From Pacificispira sp965223125 (lineage in GTDB: Bacteria > Pseudomonadota > Alphaproteobacteria > UBA8366 > Aestuariispiraceae), in contig OZ244984.1 of the NCBI GenBank assembly GCA_965223125.1, forward strand, positions 2,418,001-2,482,000: a DNA stretch of 64,000 nucleotides, written 5' to 3'. A model generated the notes under the pieces. It had not been told where the DNA came from. It made no database searches and saw only the letters and a list, made by a program, of their open reading frames with translations. This document shows, in pieces, positions 1 to 10,037 of the stretch (position 1 is the stretch's first letter; every line of letters begins with the position of its first letter). A program made the translations under genes and the position numbers.

Positions 1-1
1 C

Positions 2-3000
2 GATGTCGACGCGGATGACAGCCATATGGTTACGGTGACACCACAGGCCGGTGTTCTGGGCAGTCTTGCCGCCGCGATCACGACTGACGCCGAGGGCGGT
101 ACTGGGACGGTGACCTGGACCTATACCGCCGACGAGCAGGATTTCGACAGCCTTGCCGAGGGTGCTGTGGCGACGGAGGTCTTCCGGGTCACGGTCACGG
201 ACAGTCAAGGAGCCACGACATTCCAGGATGTGCGGGTGACGATCACCGGTACCAATGACAGTCCTGTCGCAAATGCCGACGTCGATACAACATCGGAAAA
301 TGCTGCGGTCACGGTTTCCGTCATCGCCAATGATACCGATGTTGATAACGCGACCGACGATCTGACGGTCACCAGCGCGGCCACGGATCAACCTGACGAA
401 GGGACGGTCACATTCTTCGGCGGGAATATCACTTACGATCCGGGTACCGTTTTCGATTCTCTGGGTGTTGGCGAAAGTCGTGTTGTACAGGTGAATTATA
501 CGGTTCGCGATCCCGGGGGGCTGACCGCCAGCAGCACGCTCGACATCACGGTCACGGGTACGAATGATGTCCCGATCGTGTCAGCTCCGGTCACGGTTGC
601 ACCGGTCAGTGAGAACGATGGTGTCGTCAGCATCGACCTGCTGGCGACGGCCAGCGATATTGATATCAATGACGTGCTTGGGACGGATTCTGTCACCGTT
701 ACCTCCAGCGATGATCGCACTGTGTCGTTCTCGGTCGACAATACGAACGGCAATTTGTCACTGAATTCCGGACAGTTCGGATATCTGGATGATGGCGAAC
801 AGGTGACATTGACGGTGAATTATACCGTGACGGACGGTAACGGGGGCACGGTTCCGAACACGGCCAGCCTCGTCGTGACCGGTGCGAATGATGCCCCGAC
901 CATATCCGGCGCGACGAAGATATATGCGCAGGAGTCGTTCCAGAGTGGCGCGGAGGGTTGGTCCGATCCGACTGTGACCTCAGTTCCCGGCCTGAGCCAG
1001 TTCCTTGGCAATTTCAGTCAGGGGGGGCAGACGGAAAAGACATTCTCCATCCCGGTCGATGGCAGCAGTGTGGTCGTTCGCTTCGACTTCCACCGGTTCG
1101 ATTCCTGGGACAGCGAGGAATTCCATGTTCTGTTGAACGGGTCGTCGGTTCTTCAGGGAACATTCCTGCATGGCGAAGAGAGTGTGAACAGCGGCTTTAC
1201 CCTGCTGGGGACGGAACTGGAGGATTTCGCTTTCGGTGTATGGGATGACAGTAGTTATCGTGTCAGCCTGACGCTGACGGCGGATCAGATCGCGGCGCTT
1301 CCGGATGATGGGAATGGCGGAAAGGTTTTCACCCTCGGGTTCTCATCCAATCTGAATCAGGATGCGAGTGATGAGAGCTGGGGGGTCGACAATCTGTTGA
1401 TCCGGGCCGGTTCCGGCGCGTTCCGTGCGGGCGATGAGGACGAAACCATGTCGGTTGACGGACTGTCCGTCGGCGATGTTGACGGTGATGCCCTGACCGT
1501 GACGCTGGAAGTGCCTGCGGGTATTTTGATGCTAACCGATGGCGGTGCAGGCGCGGTCATCCAGAATGCGGGCAGCAGTCTGATCACCATCAGTGGCACA
1601 GCCGCCGCCGTTAATGCGGCGCTGACGACCCTGACCTATACACCGGAGGCGGATGCAAACGGGACAATCGGTCTGGAAGTAACAGCCCATGACGGGACGA
1701 TATCGACCGTGAAGACCTACGATCTGTTCGTGCGCCCGGTCGAGGATGTGACGGAAGTCATCCGCCCAGCGGCGCTGGACTTTACCGGGACCGGCACCAA
1801 CGGGAATGATGCCAGTTTCTCTTACGCGATTGCAGAAGGGTTCGATACCTTCCCGACCGAACAGGGCACGGTCGAATTCAGTGTCAAGACGACGGATACG
1901 ACCGGATCACTGTTCTCCTATGCTGTTCCGGGGTCACCGAACGAACTCTGGATTACTATGACCAACGGTCGCATCGACGTGTGGCTGAACAATACGGTTC
2001 GGATGACGGTGGACGATGCAGGTATCAACGACGGTACCTGGCATCATGTCGCGCTGAGTTTCGGTGGTGGCGCGGGTGAGACCGCATTGATGATCGACGG
2101 CGTGCAGGTCGCCGCCCTCGCCCTGATGTCGCCGCTGGCAACGGGTGGGACGGTTGTTCTGGGCAATGATCAGGATGCGGTCGGTGGCAGTTTCGCGGTT
2201 TCTCAGGCGCTGGATGGACAAATCGATGGTGTTCGCGTCTGGAATTCCGTGCGTAGTGAGGTACAGATTCAAGCCACGATGAATCAGGTTCTTGATCCGG
2301 CGGGGCATCCCGATCTGGTGGCCGATTACCATATGGATGGAGCTCTGGTCAGTACGGTCGACGGGGCACCTGATTTCGTGTTACAGAATGCCGATTTCGT
2401 GAGTGATGTGCAGAACCCGATTGCCGGACTGGAACAGCAACCGATTTCCCTGTCGGATATCGATATCCTGAATGTCGATGGCGATCTGCTGACCGTCACC
2501 CTGATCACCCCTGATGGCGCAATCGGGGCGACTGCCGGAACCGGTGGTGCTGAAATCACGGTGGTTCCGGGCGGTGTCATTATCACAGGGCAGGCGGATG
2601 ATGTGCGTGCTGCGATGGATACCGCGACGTTTACCAGCAATCTGAATTTCTCGGGTGAGGCCCAGGTCACCGTCACCGTTGATGATGGTGCTGAGGCATT
2701 AACGATGGTGGTGCCGGTGGCGATTACGGCAGTCAACACCGCGCCGGTAGTCAACGCGGTCGATCATTCGACCGGGGCGCTCGTCATGGGTGGCGGCGAC
2801 AATCTTGTTACCATCCCCCACAGTCCGGCGCTCGATTTCGGTGGTACGACGCCGATGTCGATTGAGATGCGGGTTCAGACATCGGATGATGTAACGAGCC
2901 TGCAGACGCTGTTCGACAAGTCGAATCTCGATTTTGTCGATGCCTCTGCTTTCCGCTTCCACATTGCGGGTGGTCGGATGTCGGTATGGAATTCGTCCAC

Positions 3001-4558
3001 CAACTTCGACAGCGCACCGTTCCTGCAACCGGATACCTGGTACGATTTTGCCCTGACCTTCGATGGCACGTCGCTGCGGATGTATGCCGATGGCGTTCAG
3101 GTTTTGGACATGCCCTTCACTATGGGCATCACGAATGATGATCCCTGGCGGATTGGCGATGACAGTCAGGGAACCCGTGATTTCCAGGGGCTGGTCGAAG
3201 GGTTGCGGGTCTGGAATACGGCGCTGACGGAAGGGGATGTTCTGGATCATCTGGCGAACGGTATCGCTGATCCGACGACTGAGGCTGGGTTGGTCGCGGC
3301 CTATTCCTTCAATGGTGCCAATGGTGGTGCGGTCGAGGATCTGACCGGCAACGGAAATACCGCGACCATACAGGGCGACAGTGTCATTGCACCGCTGCTT
3401 ACCGTGACAGCGGGTGCGCAGATTGAAAGCGCCCTGATCACCAGTGACGCGGACGGCGATGCGCTGAGCTACTCTGTTCAGACCGGTGCCAATCACGGTA
3501 TTGTTGAGATCAACCCCGATGGCAGTTTCGTTTACACGCCGGATGATGGTTATATCGGCGGGGATATCTTCACATTGCAGGTGTCCGACGGTCAGGGTGG
3601 CCAGACGTCACAACAGATTGCGGTCAATGTTGCCCCTGCCTTGCCGCCGGTGCCCAATACTCCGCCGAGTTTTACTTCTGGCCCGGAAGCCAATGCCTTC
3701 TATTTCGACGGGGCAAGCTATATCGAGGTTTCGGACGATATCGCGCTGGATGTCCGCAATGCATTCACGATTGAAATGTGGATCAACCCGGAGGCCGGCG
3801 GGACGCTGTTCAGCAAGGATGGTTTCAGCGATACGACGGGAGCCTACAACGTCGCGCTGACGGACAATGGCGACGGAACGATGAATCTGCACTATGAGAC
3901 CAACAATTGGGGCGGCAGCGTCGCGGTTGGTGGCATCATGAAGGGTGAGTGGCAGCATATCGCCGTCAGCTTTGATCGGCTGGGGGATGATTCATCAGGT
4001 GTCGTGACGATGTTTGTGAATGGCGTACAGGTACAACAGGGTGTTCATGGATTGCCCGATGACCTTGGTACGTCGCTGTTGATTGGGCGTCGGGGCGTCG
4101 ATGATGATTCTTATACCGGATATATGGACGATATCCGTCTTTGGGATCATGCCCGTGATCAGGGCGAGATTTCCTCCCAAATGTCGGCAGAACTGTCAGG
4201 AATTGAACCGGGGCTGGTCGGCTACTGGAATTTTAATGAATCCGACGGCGGTACGGTTCTGGATCAATCCCAGAATGACAATCATGGAACGGTTTCGGGG
4301 ACCGCCATTCGCGACAACCTTGTCGATTTCTCGGTTGGCAGCAATGATGTCTACAAGGGATTGTTGCTTGGTTCCGATGCCGATGGTGACAGTCTGTCCT
4401 ATTCCATTGCCGATGGTCCGAGTCATGGTACGGTAACGCTGGAAGGCAATACCTATATCTACGATCATGACGGTACGGGCGATTCCGACAGCTTCATTGT
4501 GGCGATTTCTGATGGAACGGATACAATCACCCAGCAAATCGACGTGACCGTAGTCTAA
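2..4558 (+). CDS. Giant VCBS/cadherin-like and LamG repeat surface protein (5' end outside window)
   Basis: The reading frame is open from the window edge to the TAA at 4556-4558, so at least 1,518 C-terminal residues are present and the true start lies upstream. VCBS/cadherin-like repeats end in the signatures TGTNDSP, TGTNDVP and TGANDAP (about 240-900). A jelly-roll-like segment follows (about 920-1420, closing with WGVDNLLIRAG). Three LamG/concanavalin-like domains come next at about 1760-2340, 2800-3330 and 3690-4260; each ends with a V/IRVWN or IRLWD motif and then an AAYSFN or GYWNFN motif. Single Ig-like repeats occupy 3400-3640 and 4320-4555. Such proteins are usually secreted adhesins or polysaccharide-binding proteins. 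The protein stops inside an Ig-like repeat with no visible RTX nonapeptides or other C-terminal secretion domain. The exact ligand cannot be deduced. Confidence 0.85.
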   Translation, partial: DVDADDSHMVTVTPQAGVLGSLAAAITTDAEGGTGTVTWTYTADEQDFDSLAEGAVATEVFRVTVTDSQGATTFQDVRVTITGTNDSPVANADVDTTSENAAVTVSVIANDTDVDNATDDLTVTSAATDQPDEGTVTFFGGNITYDPGTVFDSLGVGESRVVQVNYTVRDPGGLTASSTLDITVTGTNDVPIVSAPVTVAPVSENDGVVSIDLLATASDIDINDVLGTDSVTVTSSDDRTVSFSVDNTNGNLSLNSGQFGYLDDGEQVTLTVNYTVTDGNGGTVPNTASLVVTGANDAPTISGATKIYAQESFQSGAEGWSDPTVTSVPGLSQFLGNFSQGGQTEKTFSIPVDGSSVVVRFDFHRFDSWDSEEFHVLLNGSSVLQGTFLHGEESVNSGFTLLGTELEDFAFGVWDDSSYRVSLTLTADQIAALPDDGNGGKVFTLGFSSNLNQDASDESWGVDNLLIRAGSGAFRAGDEDETMSVDGLSVGDVDGDALTVTLEVPAGILMLTDGGAGAVIQNAGSSLITISGTAAAVNAALTTLTYTPEADANGTIGLEVTAHDGTISTVKTYDLFVRPVEDVTEVIRPAALDFTGTGTNGNDASFSYAIAEGFDTFPTEQGTVEFSVKTTDTTGSLFSYAVPGSPNELWITMTNGRIDVWLNNTVRMTVDDAGINDGTWHHVALSFGGGAGETALMIDGVQVAALALMSPLATGGTVVLGNDQDAVGGSFAVSQALDGQIDGVRVWNSVRSEVQIQATMNQVLDPAGHPDLVADYHMDGALVSTVDGAPDFVLQNADFVSDVQNPIAGLEQQPISLSDIDILNVDGDLLTVTLITPDGAIGATAGTGGAEITVVPGGVIITGQADDVRAAMDTATFTSNLNFSGEAQVTVTVDDGAEALTMVVPVAITAVNTAPVVNAVDHSTGALVMGGGDNLVTIPHSPALDFGGTTPMSIEMRVQTSDDVTSLQTLFDKSNLDFVDASAFRFHIAGGRMSVWNSSTNFDSAPFLQPDTWYDFALTFDGTSLRMYADGVQVLDMPFTMGITNDDPWRIGDDSQGTRDFQGLVEGLRVWNTALTEGDVLDHLANGIADPTTEAGLVAAYSFNGANGGAVEDLTGNGNTATIQGDSVIAPLLTVTAGAQIESALITSDADGDALSYSVQTGANHGIVEINPDGSFVYTPDDGYIGGDIFTLQVSDGQGGQTSQQIAVNVAPALPPVPNTPPSFTSGPEANAFYFDGASYIEVSDDIALDVRNAFTIEMWINPEAGGTLFSKDGFSDTTGAYNVALTDNGDGTMNLHYETNNWGGSVAVGGIMKGEWQHIAVSFDRLGDDSSGVVTMFVNGVQVQQGVHGLPDDLGTSLLIGRRGVDDDSYTGYMDDIRLWDHARDQGEISSQMSAELSGIEPGLVGYWNFNESDGGTVLDQSQNDNHGTVSGTAIRDNLVDFSVGSNDVYKGLLLGSDADGDSLSYSIADGPSHGTVTLEGNTYIYDHDGTGDSDSFIVAISDGTDTITQQIDVTVV

Positions 4559-4628
4559 GGCTCCTTCAAATATGGGTCCGTCTATGGCCATGCCGGGCGG
4601 AGCGGGGCTATAGCTTAGGGGCGGTGAC

Positions 4629-7600
4629 GTGTTTCAGACGATATGGCAGACGGTATTCGGCTCCTGGCCGATGACCAAGCGAAACATGTTTCTGGTGATC
4701 CTTCTGTCGATGGCGATCACCGCAGGCGTGTTCTCTCTCATCACCCGTGTCACGGTCCTTGATCTCGACTATTCCCGACCTTTCAAGATAGCGGTCGTCG
4801 GCCCGATGAACGGGGCCGATGCGGCGACCGGTGCCGCCATGCGGCGCGGCGCGGAATTGGCCGCAGAACTGGCGAACAGGGCGGGTGGCATTCGCGGACG
4901 CGCCGTCGTCGTCGATGTCCATGACGATGGCAACACCCCGGACGGGGCCATCGACAGTGCCCGGCAGATCATTGATGGCGGCGATGTCGTTTCCGTCATC
5001 GGCCACTGGTCCCCTGAGGCGACCGCGGCGGCGGAACCGCTCTATGATGCCGCCGGCATTCCGCTGATCCGCACCGCACCGGGACCGGCTCAGGATAAGG
5101 ATGTAGAACGGAACTGGGTGTTCCGGACGGTCTATGATGATCTTTCCCAGACCCGGTTCCTGGCGAATTACCTGCGCAATGTCGTGGGACAGGAAACCGT
5201 TTCCATCATTCACGCGAATACGCCCCGAGGTCGGATGCTGGCGGAGGCGTTCGATACGACCTATCGCCGGTTCGGAACGAAGGTGCTGAATTTCTGGGCC
5301 TATGATCCCGAAGACCTGGACGGGGTCAGCAGGCGGGCCGCCGCCATCGCCCAGGAAATGCGCGACAAGAAACTGACCGGACATGTCTTTGTCCAGGGGG
5401 CCGCCCCCCAGGCGGCGCGGATCGTGACGGCCCTGCGTCAGGGGCGCGTGCGCAATGGCATTGTCGGCCTGTCGGATATGGCGACCAATGCCTTCGTCTC
5501 GGAGGTACAGGCGGTCCTTCCCGCCGGGGATCCCGCCGCAGCGGTGACGAACGGTATTTTCGTCACGACACCGCTGCTGTTTGATACCGCAACGGAAGTG
5601 GCGCAGAATTTCCGAACCGACCATCTGGCACGCTATGCAATCATGCCCGATTGGGTATCCGCCTTCTCCTTTGATGCGGCGATGCTGGCCGTTGACGGCA
5701 TCATTGCGGATATCGGACGGGAGCCAAGCGGGGAGGAACCCGCTGACGCCACCGATACCAGTGCATTGCGATTGGCCGTGCGGGATTTCCTGACTGGGTT
5801 CGACCATCCGGAGCGCAGCCAGCGGACCGTGGGCGGGCAGCGCTATTTCGGCCCGAACGGGATGAATACGACAAGCGTCCAGATTGGCCTCTATAACGGG
5901 GCCAGCATGGTTTCGGCCCTGACGCAGTTGCAGCCGATCCTGGAGCGCGGCGTCACCGGATTTCTGGACCTCGTGCAGGAGGGCAAGGTCCTCTATGTCA
6001 ATGACGGGTTCATGTACAAGACGAATGTCGTCTATACCGGTGTGCAGTTGCTGGATGTCATGGCGGTGCGGGAGGGACAGGGCGAGGATACCCGCATCCT
6101 GCAGGATCGCCATCGCATCGATTTCCTGATCTGGTTCCGCTATCGGGGTGATTTCGAACCGCAGGACGTAGTGTTCCTGAATGCGGAAAAGCCGATCCAA
6201 CTGACCGAACCGGACAAGACTGGTGAGGATGGTGACCTGAAATACGCATCCTATCGTGTGTCGGGCATCTTCAAGACCGAGTTTTCCGGCATCAAACATG
6301 CCTATGGCACGGTCCTGACCGGAATCGGCTTCCACCATCGCCTGCTCAGCCGCAACAACTTGATGTATGTCACCGATGTGTTGGGGATGGGACTGTTCAA
6401 GGCGCAGGCCGATATCATCGCTCCGGTGGCAGACGGCGATGACGATGCGGAAGAACTGGGATGGCTGTCGTCGGTCTTCGGTATTGATTCTCTGGATCTA
6501 GGAGCGCTTCTCGGGGACGGTTCCAGTGGTGATCCGCTGCTGGATGGGCTCAGGAAACGCCGTGTATTCGGGAGTCTGCCGGAATGGCGTGCGCAGCGAA
6601 GCTGGATTTCCCAGGAAGTCTTTGAAGGAACTGGCGAGGGCGATCCGGCCTTTATCGGCTTCGGCAAGCAGGCAGCGGAATTCACCCGGATTGATCTGGG
6701 CGTTATCCTCGGCCCGGCAGGTATAGATCCCGCTGATATCGTTCCCTATAACTGGTTTGTCTATCTGTTCATTTTCGCGATTGTCGGTCTGTTGTTTGCT
6801 GCCGTGATGGACCGGAAGGACCGGGGCCAGTTCTGGCGGTTCCAGACCCTGGGCATTCGGGTGATCGGTTGGCCGGTCCTGTTGGTTTCCGCCGGAACCC
6901 TGCTGCTGGACTATTCCGCCCAGAATCTTCCCGATGCGGTCACCGATATCGTGGTGATGATTTTCGACAGCCTGTGGTGGCTCATTCCCGCCCGCCTGCT
7001 GGCCATCACGCTGGAGCGGTTTGTCTGGGTGCCGATTGAGGAACGATCCGGGCGCAAGATTCCCAATGTCGTGCGGCTGTTCGGGGCGGGCACGATCTAT
7101 CTGCTGGCCGTGTTCGGCGTGATCGCCTTCGTTTTCGATCAGCGGCTGACCAGCCTGCTGGCCACTTCCGGCCTGCTGGCGATGATCATCGGTCTGGCGA
7201 TCCAGGCCAATATCGCCAACATCTTCTCGGGCATCGTCCTGAACATCGAACGACCGTTCAAGGTCGGCGACTGGGTGATGGTGAACGAGATGGTGGGGCA
7301 GGTCACCGACATTACCTGGCGCACGATGCGGCTGCGCACGCTCGACGGTTATCACATCAGCATTCCCAACGGGCAGGTTTCCGAATCCCTGATCGAGAAC
7401 TACTCGACCGGTGAAATCGTGCGATTCAGTTCCGAATTCTTCCTACCGGAACGCTACCCCCCCGAACAGATCGAACGCTCCATCCGCATGGCCGAAACCA
7501 CGATCAAGGAACGTCTGGCAAAGGCCTTGGGGCGCGATGATGCGCTGGATGATTACACCTGGCGCTATGATGGCGTGAAGGTCTTCGAACTGGGCCTGTT

Positions 7601-7814
7601 CCACAGGTTCCGGGTCGATTTCTGGATCGACGAGTATTTCGATTTCGAGATCGTGCGCGACACCGTCTATACTGGGGTCTTTTCACAATTGCGGGCCGAT
7701 GGAATAGAACTGGGTCCGGCCCCGATGGAAGTTAATCTTGGGAAAAAGGCGGGAAAAGAGGCCTCCACCGGCAAGTCCCTGGGCCGCGTCGCCGCCAGTG
7801 GCACTGCTGAATAA
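4629..7814 (+). CDS. Periplasmic-binding-protein / Cys-loop-like domain / MscS channel fusion
   Basis: This is a 1,061-residue inner-membrane protein. A GTG start is chosen because AGGGG lies 7-8 bases upstream; ATG 4671 is the alternative. Residues about 18-42 form an N-terminal membrane anchor. Residues about 52-440 are a type I periplasmic binding protein of the amino-acid/branched-chain kind (KIAVVGPMNG, VSVIGHWSPEATAAAEP). Residues about 465-590 (TGVQLLDV, IDFLIWFRYRGDFEP, FLNAE, LMYVTD) look like the extracellular ligand-binding fold of prokaryotic Cys-loop receptors; this is my inference from motif resemblance. About four hydrophobic segments follow from residue 708, then the MscS pore helix and beta domain from about 840 (GLLAMIIGLAIQANIANIFS, ERPFKVGDWV, IPNGQVSESLIENYS). 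The MscS part is secure. The N-terminal fusion suggests gating by a bound solute as well as, or instead of, tension. Confidence 0.85.
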   Translation: MFQTIWQTVFGSWPMTKRNMFLVILLSMAITAGVFSLITRVTVLDLDYSRPFKIAVVGPMNGADAATGAAMRRGAELAAELANRAGGIRGRAVVVDVHDDGNTPDGAIDSARQIIDGGDVVSVIGHWSPEATAAAEPLYDAAGIPLIRTAPGPAQDKDVERNWVFRTVYDDLSQTRFLANYLRNVVGQETVSIIHANTPRGRMLAEAFDTTYRRFGTKVLNFWAYDPEDLDGVSRRAAAIAQEMRDKKLTGHVFVQGAAPQAARIVTALRQGRVRNGIVGLSDMATNAFVSEVQAVLPAGDPAAAVTNGIFVTTPLLFDTATEVAQNFRTDHLARYAIMPDWVSAFSFDAAMLAVDGIIADIGREPSGEEPADATDTSALRLAVRDFLTGFDHPERSQRTVGGQRYFGPNGMNTTSVQIGLYNGASMVSALTQLQPILERGVTGFLDLVQEGKVLYVNDGFMYKTNVVYTGVQLLDVMAVREGQGEDTRILQDRHRIDFLIWFRYRGDFEPQDVVFLNAEKPIQLTEPDKTGEDGDLKYASYRVSGIFKTEFSGIKHAYGTVLTGIGFHHRLLSRNNLMYVTDVLGMGLFKAQADIIAPVADGDDDAEELGWLSSVFGIDSLDLGALLGDGSSGDPLLDGLRKRRVFGSLPEWRAQRSWISQEVFEGTGEGDPAFIGFGKQAAEFTRIDLGVILGPAGIDPADIVPYNWFVYLFIFAIVGLLFAAVMDRKDRGQFWRFQTLGIRVIGWPVLLVSAGTLLLDYSAQNLPDAVTDIVVMIFDSLWWLIPARLLAITLERFVWVPIEERSGRKIPNVVRLFGAGTIYLLAVFGVIAFVFDQRLTSLLATSGLLAMIIGLAIQANIANIFSGIVLNIERPFKVGDWVMVNEMVGQVTDITWRTMRLRTLDGYHISIPNGQVSESLIENYSTGEIVRFSSEFFLPERYPPEQIERSIRMAETTIKERLAKALGRDDALDDYTWRYDGVKVFELGLFHRFRVDFWIDEYFDFEIVRDTVYTGVFSQLRADGIELGPAPMEVNLGKKAGKEASTGKSLGRVAASGTAE

Positions 7815-8044
7815 GAGTTCGGGATAAAATTCCTTACTTCGATTCACCATTTTAATATTTCTGAATGTGACGTGAGCATGAGTGGCGGAGATGGCCGATT
7901 GTGCGAAGCCGTTGCCTGATCGAAAGTCCGAACTATTCTGGACCAGCCGGAAAGAAACAAAGAATTGGTGTAGTTCTGGCATTTTCCCCGTGCGCCTGCT
8001 ATCTGCTGTGCCGCAAAGAGGCCAGCACGGAAGGATAGTCGGTC

Positions 8045-8644
8045 ATGCGGCAGGCGTCGGTCGAGCGGAATACCAAGGAAACCCGGATTTCCGGGTCCCT
8101 CAATGTGGATGGATCGGGGCAGTACGATGTCGAGACCGGCATCGGCTTCCTGGACCATATGCTGGAGCAACTCTCCAAGCACAGCCTGATGGACCTGACG
8201 CTCCGCGCCAAGGGCGATCTGCATATCGACTATCACCACACAGTCGAGGATTCCGGCTATGTCGTCGGCGAGGCGCTGATCAAGGCGCTGGGTGACCGCA
8301 AGGGGATCGAGCGCTACGGCCATGCCTATATCCCGATGGACGAAACGCTGACCCGGGTTTCCATCGATTTGTCCGGTCGGCCCTATCTGGTCTGGAAAGT
8401 CAATTTCACCCGTCCGAAGCTGGGCGAGTTCGATACCGAGCTGTTCAAGGAGTGGTTCGCCGCCTTCGCCCAGTCAGCCGGTGCAACGCTGCATGTCGAA
8501 AATCTCTATGGCGAGAACAATCATCATATCGCCGAGAGCTGCTACAAGGGTCTGGCCCGGGCGGTGAAGGCGGCGATCACGCTGGACCCGCGCAAGGCGG
8601 ATCAGATTCCCTCCACGAAAGGCACTCTGGGCGGGACCCTGTAA
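8045..8644 (+). CDS. hisB: Imidazoleglycerol-phosphate dehydratase
   Basis: Converts imidazole glycerol phosphate to imidazole acetol phosphate in histidine synthesis, as a cytoplasmic Mn-dependent 24-mer. The 199-residue length is that of the monofunctional bacterial enzyme, without the HisN phosphatase domain of enterobacteria. Metal-ligand motifs are present: GFLDHMLEQL, the HHTVED motif near residue 63, and the C-terminal repeat NNHHIAES. It opens the hisB-hisH-hisA-hisF-hisE run, and hisH starts 4 bases after its stop. The 230-bp gap upstream (7815-8044) is AT-rich at its start and probably carries the operon promoter, but I see no clear -35/-10 pair. Confidence 0.96.
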   Translation: MRQASVERNTKETRISGSLNVDGSGQYDVETGIGFLDHMLEQLSKHSLMDLTLRAKGDLHIDYHHTVEDSGYVVGEALIKALGDRKGIERYGHAYIPMDETLTRVSIDLSGRPYLVWKVNFTRPKLGEFDTELFKEWFAAFAQSAGATLHVENLYGENNHHIAESCYKGLARAVKAAITLDPRKADQIPSTKGTLGGTL

Positions 8645-8648
8645 TGCC

Positions 8649-9281
8649 ATGCTGACGGTCATCGTCGATTACGGTTCCGGCAATCTTCATTCCGCCGCCA
8701 AGGCGTTTGAGCGCATGGCGGGGCCAAAGGACACCATCCGTGTCAGCGACGATGTTGCACTGATCGCCCGCGCGGACCGCATCGTACTGCCCGGTGTCGG
8801 TGCCTTCGGAGACTGCCGCAGGGGGCTGATGGCGGTGGCGGGCCTGAACGAAGCCCTGCAGGACGCGGTGATCGACCGGGGACGCCCCTTCCTTGGCATC
8901 TGTGTCGGCATGCAGTTGATGGCCGATATCGGGGAAGAGCACGGGGTGCATCCGGGTCTGGGATGGATCCCCGGTAGCGTTCGAGCCATCCGCCCGAGCG
9001 ATCCAGGTCTGAAGATTCCCCATATGGGTTGGAACCGGTTGACGGACTGTGCGGATCATCCGGTGCTGGACGGCGTCCGGGCGGGCGCTTATTGCTATTT
9101 TGTGCATTCGTATCATCTGGAGACGGTGCAGTCCGACCATTGTCTGGCACGGGTTGATTACGGAACGAAGCTGACGGCCATGGTCGGTCGGGACAATCTG
9201 GTCGGCGTGCAGTTCCACCCGGAGAAAAGCCAGGCCCCCGGGCTGCGCCTGATCGCCAATTTCCTGTCCTGGACGCCCTGA
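8649..9281 (+). CDS. hisH: Imidazole glycerol phosphate synthase, glutaminase subunit
   Basis: A class I glutamine amidotransferase that supplies ammonia to HisF for imidazole ring closure, releasing AICAR. The protein has 210 residues, a normal length. The nucleophile Cys lies in GICVGMQL and the His/Glu pair in VQFHPEKS; the N-terminus VIVDYGSGNLHS is typical. The oxyanion-loop neighbourhood LPGVGAFGDC is also present. It is separated from hisB by only 4 bases, so the two are translationally coupled. Its partner HisF is two genes downstream in the same operon. Confidence 0.96.
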   Translation: MLTVIVDYGSGNLHSAAKAFERMAGPKDTIRVSDDVALIARADRIVLPGVGAFGDCRRGLMAVAGLNEALQDAVIDRGRPFLGICVGMQLMADIGEEHGVHPGLGWIPGSVRAIRPSDPGLKIPHMGWNRLTDCADHPVLDGVRAGAYCYFVHSYHLETVQSDHCLARVDYGTKLTAMVGRDNLVGVQFHPEKSQAPGLRLIANFLSWTP

Positions 9282-9298
9282 GGAGCCTGTTGCCACCG

Positions 9299-10033
9299 AT
9301 GATCCTGTATCCTGCAATCGACCTTAAAGATGGCCAATGCGTCCGCCTGCTGCGCGGTGATATGGAGGCTGTGACGGTCTTTAACGACGATCCCGCCGCC
9401 CAGGCCCGCGCCTTTGTCGAGGCCGGAGCCTCCTGGATTCATGTCGTCGATTTGAACGGTGCTTTTTCCGGTCGTTCCGAGAATGCCGAGGCGGTTTCCG
9501 CCATCCTCAAGGCCGTTGGAAGCCGTGCCCAGATTCAACTGGGTGGCGGTATACGGTCGGTCGGGCATATCTCCGCCTGGCTCGACCGAGGCGTTTCGCG
9601 GGTAATTCTGGGCACGCTGGCGGTGAAGGATCCGGATACGGTCCGCGCCGCCTGTTCCGCCTTTCCGGGTCGGGTCGCGGTCGGCATTGATGCGCGCGCA
9701 GGCAAGGTCGCTGTCGAGGGCTGGGCTGAAGTCACGGAACTGGACGTGCTGACCCTGGCGCGGAAATTCGAGGATGAGGGCGTCGCGGCCGTGATCTATA
9801 CCGATATCGACCGCGACGGCGCGATGAAGGGCGTCAATGTCGACGCGACCAAGGCGCTAGCCGATGCGATCTCCCTGCCCGTCATCGCATCCGGCGGGCT
9901 GTCCTCGCTGGAAGACCTTCGCCGCCTGCATGATGCAGGTGGAATCGCAGGCGCTATCACCGGGCGTGCGCTCTATGATGGACGCATGGATCTTGCCGCC
10001 GCATTGACGCTGCTGCGGGACGTGAAGGGTTGA
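9299..10033 (+). CDS. hisA: ProFAR isomerase
   Basis: A (beta/alpha)8-barrel enzyme that isomerises ProFAR to PRFAR. The catalytic aspartates lie in PAIDLKDG near the N-terminus and in YTDIDRDGAMKG near the middle; phosphate-binding loops LGGGIRSV and ASGGLSSLEDL are present. A longer frame begins with TTG at 9290, but family members start MILYPAIDL, so ATG 9299 is preferred even though AGGAG at 9281-9285 is then about 13 bases away. The protein has 244 residues. It lies between hisH and hisF with 5-20 base gaps. Confidence 0.95.
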   Translation: MILYPAIDLKDGQCVRLLRGDMEAVTVFNDDPAAQARAFVEAGASWIHVVDLNGAFSGRSENAEAVSAILKAVGSRAQIQLGGGIRSVGHISAWLDRGVSRVILGTLAVKDPDTVRAACSAFPGRVAVGIDARAGKVAVEGWAEVTELDVLTLARKFEDEGVAAVIYTDIDRDGAMKGVNVDATKALADAISLPVIASGGLSSLEDLRRLHDAGGIAGAITGRALYDGRMDLAAALTLLRDVKG

Positions 10034-10037
10034 GACG

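Noticed and set aside
4608..6338. A 576-residue antisense open frame opposite the MscS fusion gene
   Set aside because: It has no recognisable domain, lies wholly within a well-supported gene, and long antisense frames are expected in GC-rich DNA.
9290..9298. TTG start for hisA
   Set aside because: Homologues begin with MILYPAIDL at ATG 9299, although the AGGAG would be nearer the TTG.
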